A stretch of 64,000 bases of DNA from an uncultured Aquimarina sp. (GTDB lineage: Bacteria > Bacteroidota > Bacteroidia > Flavobacteriales > Flavobacteriaceae), in contig CANMTP010000004.1 of assembly GCA_947500845.1 (NCBI GenBank), positions 1 to 64,000 of the forward strand. Direction: 5' to 3'. The position numbers and the translations under genes were made by a program. How positions within the stretch are numbered: position 1 is the stretch's first letter; each line of letters opens with the position of its first letter. Below the pieces are notes generated by a model. It saw only the letters and a program-made list of their open reading frames with translations. It ran no database searches and was not told where the DNA came from. This document shows positions 1-10,200 of the stretch, one piece after another.

Positions 1-52
1 TTACCCAACTAAACCAAATATCAATATAGATAACCTACAAAGAATTGGGTAA
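1..52. terminator. Possible terminator hairpin at window edge
   Basis: An 8-bp inverted repeat, TTACCCAA at 1-8 and TTGGGTAA at 45-52, lies just past the stop of the lipoprotein gene at 67-471. The loop is long (36 nt) and AT-rich, so this is only a weak candidate for a minus-strand terminator. Confidence 0.25.
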
Positions 53-66
53 GCCTTAAACCGAAC

Positions 67-471
67 TCACGTTAAATTTAAATAATACTGCCTTTCAGAA
101 TTATGTATTTCATAATAAAAGAGATAATTTTTGTCTAAGGTAAAGCAAAAACTATCACCACCGATAGTTATTTTAATAAGTTCTTCCACATATTCCTTAA
201 ATACATAACTATCCGCATATGAGGTCGAAAAATTGGTTAATAACACTTTTTCAAAGTACACCGAATCATTAACAGATATTTTAACTGTATCATTTTGAAA
301 TCCTGAAAGAAACGACACTGCATAAAAGGGGCTTTCACTTCTTATATTATATGGCCTTTCTTTTACCAATTCAATGATCTTTGAACCACACGGGTTTTCT
401 ATTACAACTTCTTTGTATCCCTTGCAGGATAAAAAGATCAAACTAATCAACATAAAAACTCCTTTTTTCAT
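67..471 (-). CDS. Small hypothetical lipoprotein
   Basis: A 134-residue protein with a short signal peptide and lipobox (LIFLSC, Cys at about residue 16), so it is probably anchored in an envelope membrane. The mature part has no motif I recognise. It contains a second cysteine pair (Cys28 and a Cys near residue 109) and ends in Tyr-rich sequence. It lies on the same strand as, and downstream of, the RHS toxin locus, in a run of small genes. Position and lipoprotein nature would fit an orphan immunity protein, but that is inference from context only. Confidence 0.6.
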   Translation of the reverse strand: MKKGVFMLISLIFLSCKGYKEVVIENPCGSKIIELVKERPYNIRSESPFYAVSFLSGFQNDTVKISVNDSVYFEKVLLTNFSTSYADSYVFKEYVEELIKITIGGDSFCFTLDKNYLFYYEIHNSERQYYLNLT

Positions 472-561
472 GCTTAATTTTAATTATCCTGAAGGTTTCT
501 GATATAATCGATCCGTTCTTTGGATCATGTACAAGCGAGAACTCCATATCAGGAGCAGCCA

Positions 562-1032
562 TTAAAAAATGGAAAACCTAGTAAGCCCTTTCTTTTCATA
601 ATTGGATTCATAAAACTTATTTTCACTAGCTGTTTTCAGACCTCTAATGATTATTTCTATAGGACTCTTAAAAGATTTAGGTTCTAATATAGAACTTTGA
701 TTCACATAGATTACTAAAGTATCTTTTCCTATCTTTTGATAATAAATCTCAGGCGTGTAGAAAATATAATTTTCGCTTTTTTTTGATCTATTGTTTTGGT
801 TTATTGGATTACTAGATAAAACAATTTGTTCATTATTACCAGCCAATCCCCAAGCTTCTGCTTTAAAGTATAGTTTATAATCTAATTCATCAAAATTCAA
901 TACAAGTTCTTTCTCTATTGAAGGTATTTCAATATCGCTTGAATCTTTAAAGATCATCCAAAACAATTGAGGTATAGCTATAGCAAAAACAATAGCTATA
1001 CCAATAATTGTATAAATCAATTTTTTATTCAT
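562..1032 (-). CDS. Hypothetical membrane-anchored protein
   Basis: A 156-residue protein with one hydrophobic segment near the N-terminus (about residues 5-28), preceded by two lysines. This suggests a single-pass anchor or uncleaved signal with the rest outside the cytoplasm. The remainder is a mixed-polarity domain rich in Ile, Lys and Asn with no family signature I can name. Its ATG overlaps the stop of a 42-codon frame upstream (TAATG at 1030-1034), so the two are probably translated together. Like its neighbours it sits downstream of the RHS locus and could be accessory to it. No function is assigned. Confidence 0.55.
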   Translation of the reverse strand: MNKKLIYTIIGIAIVFAIAIPQLFWMIFKDSSDIEIPSIEKELVLNFDELDYKLYFKAEAWGLAGNNEQIVLSSNPINQNNRSKKSENYIFYTPEIYYQKIGKDTLVIYVNQSSILEPKSFKSPIEIIIRGLKTASENKFYESNYEKKGLTRFSIF

Positions 1033-1160
1033 TATTTCCTCGGAGTAATTTCAGAATATCGCCATCTAAATCTGCTCATACGATATTGATAAATGACTTC
1101 TCCATAAACAGGTGATAGCCCATACACTTTTCCTCGCAAAACTATATTTACTCTTACCAT
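1032..1160 (-). CDS. Small ORF (42 aa) coupled to next gene
   Basis: A 42-codon frame starting at the ATG complementary to 1158-1160 and ending TAATG into the following gene. The peptide is strongly basic and aromatic (segments VYGEVIYQYR and FRWRYSE). It may be a genuine small protein or the C-terminal remnant of a larger gene. The stop/start overlap with the downstream gene is the best argument that it is translated. Confidence 0.35.
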   Translation of the reverse strand: MVRVNIVLRGKVYGLSPVYGEVIYQYRMSRFRWRYSEITPRK

Positions 1161-1229
1161 TTACTCATACCCGTCACCACGCTCCAGCAGAGCCCTATGG
1201 AACAGCTAGCAGTAGGGTTCTTCTTGAAA

Positions 1230-1910
1230 TTAATGACTATTAAAGTCTAAAAACACTTGTTCCCTATCCTTTGAGCGATACCCTTTTTCTTTCTTTTTGA
1301 TTTTTTCACTCAACATATTATCTTTTCCTTCAAAAAATAGGGCGCCAAACAATTTAAAAGTTGCATTAGGTGCTAGATTAAAACCACCCATCCACATGTC
1401 AATAAAAATAGGAAAATCATCCCTGCCTTCCATCTTTGCATAGTAATTAAAAGAAGGCGGATTTCGGGAAGACCCATCCGATATAGCCTCGATATTACCG
1501 TCTTTTGTTTGTTTGAAACGATTTCCAGCAATATAGAACTTTGCTTTTTTTCCGGCTACGACTTCCAATATCCAAAATTTCTTTTTTAGTTTTTTAACAA
1601 TAAACTCTCCTCCAGATTTTTTATACCGTCCGACCCGACCGTAAACTAAGGTAGAAAATCCCCCAGCATCATTTTTGATCTTCAATGCCTTGATATTATC
1701 ACTAAGGATAGGGGTTTTCTCATCTTTTTTATTAAAAAAAGATACTTCTTTCTTTTTTGCAGTAGGAATTCTAAATTCTCCTGTTAGCTCTTTCCCGTCT
1801 TTTAAGACAATAATGCCTTCGACTTTCTTCTTAAGAATATCGGCATTAATTTGTGATGTTGCCAGGTGGTTTGTACATACAATTAAAAAGAAAAGGGCTA
1901 ATTTTTTCAT
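1230..1910 (-). CDS. Secreted hypothetical protein
   Basis: A 226-residue protein with a classical cleavable signal peptide (hydrophobic core at residues 4-18, cleavage probably after TSQ or nearby). The N-terminal half carries a phrase typical of flavobacterial periplasmic proteins (VLKDGKELTGEF), followed by many Lys-rich beta-strand-like segments, which suggests a small beta-rich domain. The C-terminus is strongly basic. No catalytic motif is visible. It is the gene nearest the left end of the IS1380-family element. Confidence 0.6.
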   Translation of the reverse strand: MKKLALFFLIVCTNHLATSQINADILKKKVEGIIVLKDGKELTGEFRIPTAKKKEVSFFNKKDEKTPILSDNIKALKIKNDAGGFSTLVYGRVGRYKKSGGEFIVKKLKKKFWILEVVAGKKAKFYIAGNRFKQTKDGNIEAISDGSSRNPPSFNYYAKMEGRDDFPIFIDMWMGGFNLAPNATFKLFGALFFEGKDNMLSEKIKKKEKGYRSKDREQVFLDFNSH

Positions 1911-2136
1911 AAGATATGTCTTAGTAAATGATTATAAAAACATGAAGTTATAGACTTGGATACTATGTAGGTTATTAATAAACGATAAACTTCCATTTAC
2001 ATTATAAATAGCAGGTAAATTTTCTATTCCTTTTTATCCTACAAAAGCCACAACACATCCCATAAAAGAAAGTGTTGAGATTCTTGTTTAGCCTTCTAAC
2101 CCTGACTCGCTTACTCATAACCGCCACTAGTTACAA

Positions 2137-2155
2137 CCTTAAATCCGTAGGTCTA
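2137..2155 (+). repeat. Left terminal inverted repeat of IS1380-family element
   Basis: Reads CCTTAAATCCGTAGGTCTA. The reverse complement of 3739-3757 is CCTTAAATCCTTAGGTCTA, so 18 of 19 positions agree. Confidence 0.85.
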
Positions 2156-2292
2156 AGTAAATTTAGATTTGTTTCTACTTATTTAAGAGAAAATTACCTA
2201 AGATTTTTAAGTTTCTAGAGATGATCCTTAGATTTTTTTTCAAAATTGTTATTCTCTATTTATTTTTTGAGGAAAAAACATATATGATTTAG

Positions 2293-2319
2293 CCCCAACT
2301 TTGTTGGGGTTTGTTTTTT
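2293..2319 (+). terminator. Terminator-like hairpin inside IS, 3' of transposase
   Basis: A CCCCAA / TTGGGG stem (2293-2298 and 2304-2309) followed by a T-rich run on the plus strand. It is oriented to stop transcription entering the element from the left. Confidence 0.5.
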
Positions 2320-2353
2320 GAATAAATTTATTTGGAGCTATTACTATGGTTAT

Positions 2354-3650
2354 CTATGTTTTAAAATGAATATTTCCATATATCTTCAACTTATACTGTC
2401 TAGATGTTTTGATCCATTTAGCTGGTATGGTAACAAATCTGAAGATGAATTTTTTAATTCTGAAATTAGCTTTAAGATTCTTAAATTTCTTAGAGAATAA
2501 GGTGATAATATAATGATACAGGTTTCTACACATTGCAGTAAAAATCATGAACACTGTATTTTGTTCTAACTTAGAAAAAGGAAGGTTGTTCCAACCAAAA
2601 TCATTTTTCAACACATCAAACTCTTTTTCAATTGTTCCTCGTTGGTTATAAAAAAATACAATCTCATCAGCATCTTGATCCCAATCATTTGTTAGAATAG
2701 CTGAATAAAGGTAAGCCTCATTGGTAAAAAGATTAACCTGCTTATCATTTCTTTCTATTTTAGATACCACTAAACGATAAGTTTGAAGAAGTTTCGGGGC
2801 TATTGCGTCTCTATTGGTTCTGATAAAGGGTTTGAATTGTGTTTCGCCACGATATATAATTTCTGTTGAGCTTTCGATTCTTTGCCAATTATCAATAGCA
2901 TTTATAGCTTTACTTAGCGCAGCACTCATCCGAGTTTTTATATAAAAATGTTTAGCCTTTCTACTAGCTAAATTTACGACTTCGTATAAATAAGAACCAC
3001 TATCAGCCCTAAAAGCATCAATCTTTATATTATGTTGATCTAACAAATTGAACATTCTGGTTACTGTCTGATCTTGTAAGGTTCTTGGGTTGCTATTCCC
3101 GTTTCTATTTTCAACATAAACAATATGATTCCCTATCATGCCTACTCCAGGAGCGTATCCATATTCTTTTTTGTAGGTATTAGCACTATCAGCTTTGTTG
3201 GTAAAAATTATAGTATTATCATAATCTAAGGTTAATTCTTTATTAGAAAGTACTTTTAATGATGTCAGCATCTTTAAATTTAACGCATTGATCTTCTTAT
3301 TAATACTAAATTGATGTAAGCTTTGTCCTCTAGGAGTTTTCAAAATCACCTTAGGCAAAGACAATTCTTTAAACCTATCGAGAACCCTATCTGGACTGGG
3401 CACATTTAAAAAGCGATTATCCTTTAGATGATCATAGAAATTACCTGCTAAGTCTTCAATGCAATCGCAACCACAGAAATAAATAGACCAAAAAGAGTAT
3501 AATAGATCTTTCCATGAGTATTTACATTGAGCTGGTAATTTGGGTAAGTCTTCCCGCAATAGTTTTCCTATATTTTGATTTTCAAACTCCTGTAAAACAA
3601 AATTTAGACCACCAAATGGGCTTATGTGTGAAGATTTAAGTATTTTCATA
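2354..3650 (-). CDS. IS1380-family DDE transposase
   Basis: A 431-residue transposase, full length for the family. I place the start at the ATG complementary to 3648-3650, giving MKILKSSHISPFGG, the usual N-terminus. An upstream in-frame start at 3700 lies inside a hairpin and gives an atypical 17-residue extension. DDE residues are visible: Asp in LTLDYDN (about residue 142), Asp in FRADSG, and Glu in GTIEKEFDVLKND. The C-terminal segment is basic, as usual for DNA binding. The protein catalyses cut-and-paste transposition using the 19-bp terminal repeats. The reading frame is intact, so the element may still be active. Confidence 0.9.
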
Positions 3651-3692
3651 TCAGTGTTTTGTCGCAACACCAATTTAGGTGAAAACACATAA

Positions 3693-3727
3693 AACCGCAA
3701 ACCTTTGTAAACAAATAGTTTGCGGTT
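3693..3727. promoter_or_regulatory. Hairpin at the transposase leader
   Basis: A perfect 10-bp stem, AACCGCAAAC (3693-3702) and GTTTGCGGTT (3718-3727), with a 15-nt loop and T-rich sequence on the right. It lies between the right terminal repeat and the transposase start. Structures at this position in insertion sequences commonly block expression from read-through transcripts; that role here is inferred. Confidence 0.5.
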
Positions 3728-3738
3728 ATTTTTTGTAA

Positions 3739-3757
3739 TAGACCTAAGGATTTAAGG
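3739..3757 (-). repeat. Right terminal inverted repeat of IS1380-family element
   Basis: Reads TAGACCTAAGGATTTAAGG on the plus strand and pairs with 2137-2155 at 18 of 19 positions. It lies about 90 bp upstream of the transposase start, as expected for the promoter-side end of the element. Confidence 0.85.
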
Positions 3758-3794
3758 CACAGACTAGCGGGAGCCCATACTAGCGGCATCTGGG

Positions 3795-4289
3795 TTAATT
3801 TTTACTTTCTGACAACTTTATTAGTTGACTACCAATAGTCTCATTCTTAGGATAATATTTACCATCAAGATACATATGCCCTAGAGTATATTGCGCTGAT
3901 TTAACCCTTTTCTCAACCGCTTTCTCCAAATAGCTTAAAACATCTTTCCTTGTTGCTTCAGCAATACAATCTAAGTTATAATATTTTATATCTACAGTAG
4001 AATTGCAAGCATATGAGAGTCCCAATATATCGTAAACATCAAGATAAGCCTTTGAGTAATCATATTTATCTGCCATTATAAATGCATAGGGTAACATTTC
4101 AATTTCAGAATAATCCATAAACGCTATTGATAACTCTTCATATGCTTTAATGCTTCCATGGTTGATAATATCTTCCTTCAATTCACTCAAAGGTTGAGAA
4201 GGTTGGTTTATTGATTTTACTTCATCGCTTTTATTTTTACAGCTAGATATAAAAATCAACAGAAAAATAATACTTCTTAAAAAAATCAT
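3795..4289 (-). CDS. Lipoprotein with Sel1-like C-terminus, candidate immunity protein for RHS tip
   Basis: A 164-residue lipoprotein (signal peptide, lipobox ISSC, Cys17). The C-terminal third (about residues 130-158) has one Sel1-type repeat signature, AQYTLGHMYLDG, a fold that mediates protein-protein contacts. An earlier segment resembles another helical repeat. Its ATG overlaps the TGA of the RHS gene (ATGA at 4286-4289), so the two are translationally coupled. In polymorphic toxin loci the gene directly after the toxin usually encodes the cognate immunity protein. A lipid-anchored Sel1-like protein would fit neutralisation in the periplasm or at the outer membrane. The immunity role is inferred from position, not from a recognised family. 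The IS1380 element lies just beyond it. Confidence 0.65.
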   Translation of the reverse strand: MIFLRSIIFLLIFISSCKNKSDEVKSINQPSQPLSELKEDIINHGSIKAYEELSIAFMDYSEIEMLPYAFIMADKYDYSKAYLDVYDILGLSYACNSTVDIKYYNLDCIAEATRKDVLSYLEKAVEKRVKSAQYTLGHMYLDGKYYPKNETIGSQLIKLSESKN

Positions 4290-7200
4290 TCTGGTTCTTT
4301 TTTTGATTTAGAATTTGAATTGGAATTTTGATCTATTATTTCTTCCTTATAAAAGAGTTTATCCCACCAACTTGGATTAGGCTTAGGAGTCCAATCAGCA
4401 TCATATATTTCTTTAACTTCTCCTCCTTGAAAGATTAACCAATTTCCTGGTTTACTCCTGTCCAAATTACCTTTTTCATCCTCACCATATGATCCTATAA
4501 GACCATTTTCACTAAACCATCCATATGCAGTTGGAGCAATAAAAGTTACGTTCGGGTATGCTTTAGATATTCTACTAACTACTGATTTCCCGGTTCTCGA
4601 AGCTGATTTATCATCTGCAGTTCTACAACTATATAATATGACTGTTAATCCATCATAACTCTCTCTATTCACCCAGGTTTCACTAACTTTAGACATAAAC
4701 TGATTAAATGTATCAGGACCATTCATCTCTCCCTTTCTACCAGGTATCCTAACGCCATCTTCTACTATTCTAATCAAATTCCCATTTCCATGCGCAGCTA
4801 TTTGGATAGAATTAGGATAATTCTTTATTTCCATAGCTCCTTTTCTAATAACATCATCCTTTTTTTGATCTGACATTAAATTATGGTCTACCTGATTTCC
4901 ATCAGGATCAATTAAGCGAATTGGATTATTGTATACATATGAATAAACCGACAAATTTTTAGAATTACCTACTCCACTATTATGAATACCTTCTAAGTAA
5001 GTTCCAAAAATCGGCGGATCCACAGATTGCCAAACACTAGTACGAGGGTCATAATATCGGGCTCCGTAATAATAGAGGCCAGTCTCCTGATCCAACTCCT
5101 TAGAATTATAGCGATACGGATTATCCTTCCCGGCATCTTCATCCCGACCATCTTCCTTTTCATCAATGAACGTCTCACCAAACGGGAAGTATTCGATGTG
5201 TTGTGTCGTCTCACCACTACTCACTCCGGTCGTATATGCAGAACTACCCAAGTGGTCTTGGTGGTGCCAGTATAAGCCCAAGTCTTTATCCTCTTCTGAC
5301 AGTTTTGTCGCAACCCGCTCGCCTTCGATATAAAAATGGGTTGTAAAATAGTCTTTACGTAGCACATAATATGGGTTGACATAAGTTGTATAATCATCCA
5401 GCTTATCTACCGGCTTTGGCGTGGCTACTGTACCGTTGACCGTAATTTCTACATTGTTGTCATTGTTTGTTTTTAACACTCGTTCTCCACCAGCATCATA
5501 AATATTAAAAATAACAGGTTCGTCATCGGCTGCTTCCGTTACTGCAGATAATCGGTTCTCCTCATCCCAGATCAGGTTTTCCCGTTCTTTATCAGGATCA
5601 TCATTAAAGGTACGCTCTGGCCTGCTCACTAAATTTCCGTTTAGATCATAAAGATAGGTAAATTTTCCCATCTGGATGGGCGCATGGGGTTGTTCATCTT
5701 CATATCGATACTCCCAGTCGTAGGTAACCTCCGGTTCTTCGATCCACGCATTGTCCCCATCCGCCTGATCCTTGGATTCGGTTACTTGTGTTTTTTTGGT
5801 AATACTATGGATACTGTTATATTCCATATCCAGGGTAAACCTATGATTGTCCTCTTCATCGGTATAGAATCCCGTGGCGTTGGTAAGGCGGTACAGGTCA
5901 TCATATTGATAATTGTAGTCACTGGGACCACCCAATAGTTCATCGCTGGTGGATACCTCCATACTATTTACCAATCTTAGGATATTATTCACCTTATCAT
6001 AGGTATACTCATTATCCATCAATCTGCGGTTGGTAGCAGACTCGGTGATCAGGTTTTTGAGTCTTCTGCGTTCGGGTTCATAGCTATAAAAAGATTCGGT
6101 ACCATTACCATAGCCCATATATACCCGCTGCTCAAATTTATCGTAACCTAATTGTTTTACATACTCATAACTCCCCAATCGGCTAACGCCAGAAAGACTT
6201 TGCACCAATCCACCCAAATTGTAGGTATAGGTCACTTTTTCATCATCTGGGTAGGTGATTTCGGTCACCCGGTTCCAGGTGTCATATTGCCAGCGAGTAG
6301 TAAAACTGGCCAGGTTTTCTCCAGCTACGATAATTTCCCGCTCATTTTCAACCATAGCACCTAGTGGGTTATAAGAGAAGGTTTGTCTTCCCGTACCATC
6401 TTCCTGAGTGACAATTCGCCCGGCACGGTTATCGGGATCCCCTGTGTTTCCGTAGGTATATTTTACATTATTACTCGGGTTTTGTGGATAGGTAATGTTG
6501 GTCAACCGTTCCCGGTCATAAGTATAGGTAATAGCCTGCCCGGCCGCTTTAAGATTGGCAGTCACTTTACTGGTGAGGTTACTGGCCAGGTCATAGGTAA
6601 AACTGGTGAGCCCTGCATCGGGATGGTCTACACTGGTTCTTCTTCCAAAATTATCGTAGGCCGAGGTGATCCGGTTATCCTGGTCATCGGTTACCTCGAT
6701 CAATTCGTTAATCGCATTGTAGTTGTACGAAGTCCAGATATCGCCTCCCTGGCTGTACTGCTCCCTTACCGAAGTAGTAAGCCCACGTACATTGGTAAAA
6801 CTTTCTTTTTGTATGCCATTAGCATCAGTCACCAGCGTACTAAACTGTTGGTTGCTGTTACGGTCACTGCCAAAATTGTATTGTGTTTGAGTCATAGCAC
6901 CATCGGGTAAGGTCACTCTAGTGGCGCGATCCAATACGTCGTACTCGGTTTCGGTAGGTTTTACCGTATCGGGATTAGCGGCAAAGGCTCCTGCCGTTCC
7001 TGTGATGGTAGTAGGATAACGAGACGTGATTGTACGACCAAAAGCATCAAAACTCAACCTACCCGATACGATACGCACCTCCTGATCGGCATTATTGACT
7101 CCTTGATAAATTGCTCCATCTTTTTGCACTTGTAGTACTCTGGCCAACCCATCGATAAAAGTTACGGTTTCTAATTCGTTACCAGGAAACTGGGGATCGT

Positions 7201-10200
7201 AATGTTGTGTTAATGCCCAGGGTATATCTGCCTGTGGATTGTAGCTAAATTTTAACGTAAAATCAATCCCGGCAGCGATCTCTAGCGGTCCGCGTATTTT
7301 GGTTACCCTACCTACATCATCCAGGGTATATTCCATACGGTTACCATTAATATCTGTGGTATTGAGTAACTGGCCAAACCGATAATCATATTGCGAGGTA
7401 GAGGAATACCCGTAGGCATCATCTACTTTTTCTACGTAGGTCTGTACTTCGGGATCGTATTGATAATCAAAAAACAAGCGTTCGCCCAACTGGTTGGCAG
7501 GTCTGGTCATTCTGGTAATATTACCTACATTATTATATTGCATATCAAACAGCGCAGTTGTACCATCGGCGAGTTTTTTACGCAGCTGAGTGATATTCCC
7601 AGCATTATCAATCGTACTTTCCCGTTCCCGAAGTGTTTTGCCATTTCCGGTAACGGTTATTTTACTAGGGATACCTACCAGATAATTGCCTCCAGTCTCT
7701 GGGTGGTATTGTATTTGGGAACTGATCTCATCATCGTTACCACTATCTCCCTCGTCGGTATATCCGGTAACATTTCCCACGGGGTTATATTGGTAGGTCA
7801 TTCGTGTAGTCTCTCCCGCAGCAGCTTGTCCTTCATAAAAATTATTAACCATTTCGGTCATGGCCGGAAACGCTGCTGCGGTAGCATCTTCTTTTACCGA
7901 ATCCGGTAAGCTGGCTCCAGTCTCTACATTTTTTAGATCATACACATTCAAAGATTCTGTAAATCTGTTATCATTGGCATCTTGTAATATTTCATTTGCC
8001 AACAACCCTTTTTCATAAAAGTTATCATTTATAAATTCTTGTACTACGGTTCTGTATACGGCATCTCCATTTTCGGTATCCAGTTGACGGGTTTTTACGG
8101 TTTTAAACCCATAGAAATCACGTTCGTTACGGTCGTAAAAGCCACCATCATATTCGAAGGTACTGAGCATGGTATTGGCACCGCCATCTTGTTCTTCGAC
8201 CCCGTCAAACATGGAGACACTAGAGAGCACCCATACAGTATTGGGTTGATCAAAAGTATTGCCAATAGGTGTGTAATCAAGTGCAAAACTTGCTCCAAGT
8301 GGTCGTTGTACAGCCTTTAGCTTGTTGGTTCGGGCGATTGTAGAACGTTTAACGCTCAACTGTCCATCACTTTCTGAGGTTAGGTAGTCCGGGAAACCAT
8401 CCCCATCAATATCCGTGATCTTGGCCGTTTCGCGTGCCATACTTTCATTTGTGGCCCCACTAGGGTTAACGACAAACTTTATGTTTATTAACGGAATATA
8501 GAATCCAAAAGTAAAGGCTGCGTTCAAAGACTCGCTGGCGGTTTCGTTTTCACTGAAATTACCAATCCCCTGCCAGTTGGTAGCTTCTGCAAAACTATTC
8601 CCCAGGTTAATTTTTACCTGTACTGGATTTCCTTTGATCACAATATCCATCAGCCCATCGCCATTGACATCTTGAAAGGTCTGTAACACTTCATTATCTG
8701 ATCGAGCCAGGCTGTAACCACCTGCAATAGAACCGCTAAAGATACTAAACCCAAAACCACCGGTTTCGGTATCGCTATTCCCGATATTGATCTCGTCAAA
8801 ATTCCAAGGTTCGGGATCAGCAAAGCTATACCCTAAATTGAGCTGTACAGTTTTATTAGCAACATTAACCCGGTCTGGCAGGCCATCGCCATTGATATCC
8901 ATATAGCTGGTATCGGTATCATTATCGCCTTTGGTAATTCCAACGTTGATACTGCCATTGGTGGATCGGGCATCTCCGGCATCGGTGGAACCTTTTTGTG
9001 ATCCCTTGGGGGAACTATTAGATTTTGAAGAAGGGATGGCTACCGAACCTGACAGGGCCACACTATTAGTAGTGCCATTACTTTCTGAGACATTGCCTGG
9101 ATCCAGGAGGATTTGTGTAGACAACCCGCCACGAGCCGCAGTGTACTGGATCGCCCGGTTAGTCACGATGTCGGGATATCGGTCGCCGTTCATATCCATA
9201 TAATCTGTGGTCACAATAGTTTTGCTATTAGACACACTGGCACTGCCTCCAACACCACCAACACCGCCTCCCAGGGTAAAGGAGGTGGTCTCTACCTGGC
9301 TTATCCGGTCTATAGCCGAGAGGCCGGTACCATCGCCAGTGTTGATCTCCAGGATATCCAGGTCGTCTACCCCGTAACGGGAACTGCTGATGACCTGTCC
9401 ATCAAGATAGGTAAAAGCATCATAGCCGGTCCAGTTACGATCCTGGCCATTGGCAACCATTAGGACAAACTGGTCCTGAGTAGGGTCATAAGTATCTTGA
9501 TTATTAAGGTCTTCACCAGAAAGCCCATTGGTATTGATTTCCCCTTGGTTCAAGGCAGCTTCGCTAAGCTTGAGCTCGTTTTCATTAATGGGCAGCATGG
9601 CCTTTTCGCGGTTACCATTCCAGGCAAACTGTCCCCAGCCTCGGTATAGGTTACCAAAGATAAAATCTTCGTTATCACCATTATCCGGCAAGCCTGTGTA
9701 TATTCCTGCAGAAACAACCCTGCCTTGATATAACGGATAGTCTGTGGTAAAGGATACATTTTTCTCCCCAAAAGTCCCAGCCAGTTCCCTATCACGAGTA
9801 TGATATTCTATGTATAAAGTGTCCCGGTTGGCTACTGCCGGAAAACTTAGGATCGAATCCGGGGTGATTAAGCTCCCTTGCCTATAAATCAATTGCTTTT
9901 TGGCCAGTAGTGTATCCCGCTTTTTTACAGAAAGGGTCAAGGTATCCCGTTCTGAACCAAAAGGATTGATACCGGTAAAAGTAAGTCTGGGAGCAACACG
10001 CACGGTTACTGTATCTATAAAAGTCGTATCGGCTACAGTAAGGGCAAAAGGTTCGGTGATTTTTTCTGTAAAGGCATAAAGACTATAGTTGGGCACGACA
10101 TCGATTACGATGGGTGATTGTTGCAGGTTGATACCCGAATCCGTTGTGATATATTCCAACCGGGGCTTCCACTCCAGAGCTGCCCAATCAATATTGGTAG

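Larger units (their letters stand above)
2137..3757 (-). mobile_element. IS1380-family insertion sequence
   Basis: A complete-looking insertion sequence of about 1.62 kb, the usual size for the IS1380 family. It is bounded by 19-bp imperfect terminal inverted repeats (2137-2155 and 3739-3757, one mismatch) and carries a single full-length DDE transposase on the minus strand. I see no target-site duplication: the flanking bases (left ACAA, right CACA) do not match. The insertion is therefore old, or one end was rearranged after insertion. It lies between the 226-residue secreted protein and the immunity-candidate lipoprotein downstream of the RHS gene. Confidence 0.85.
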
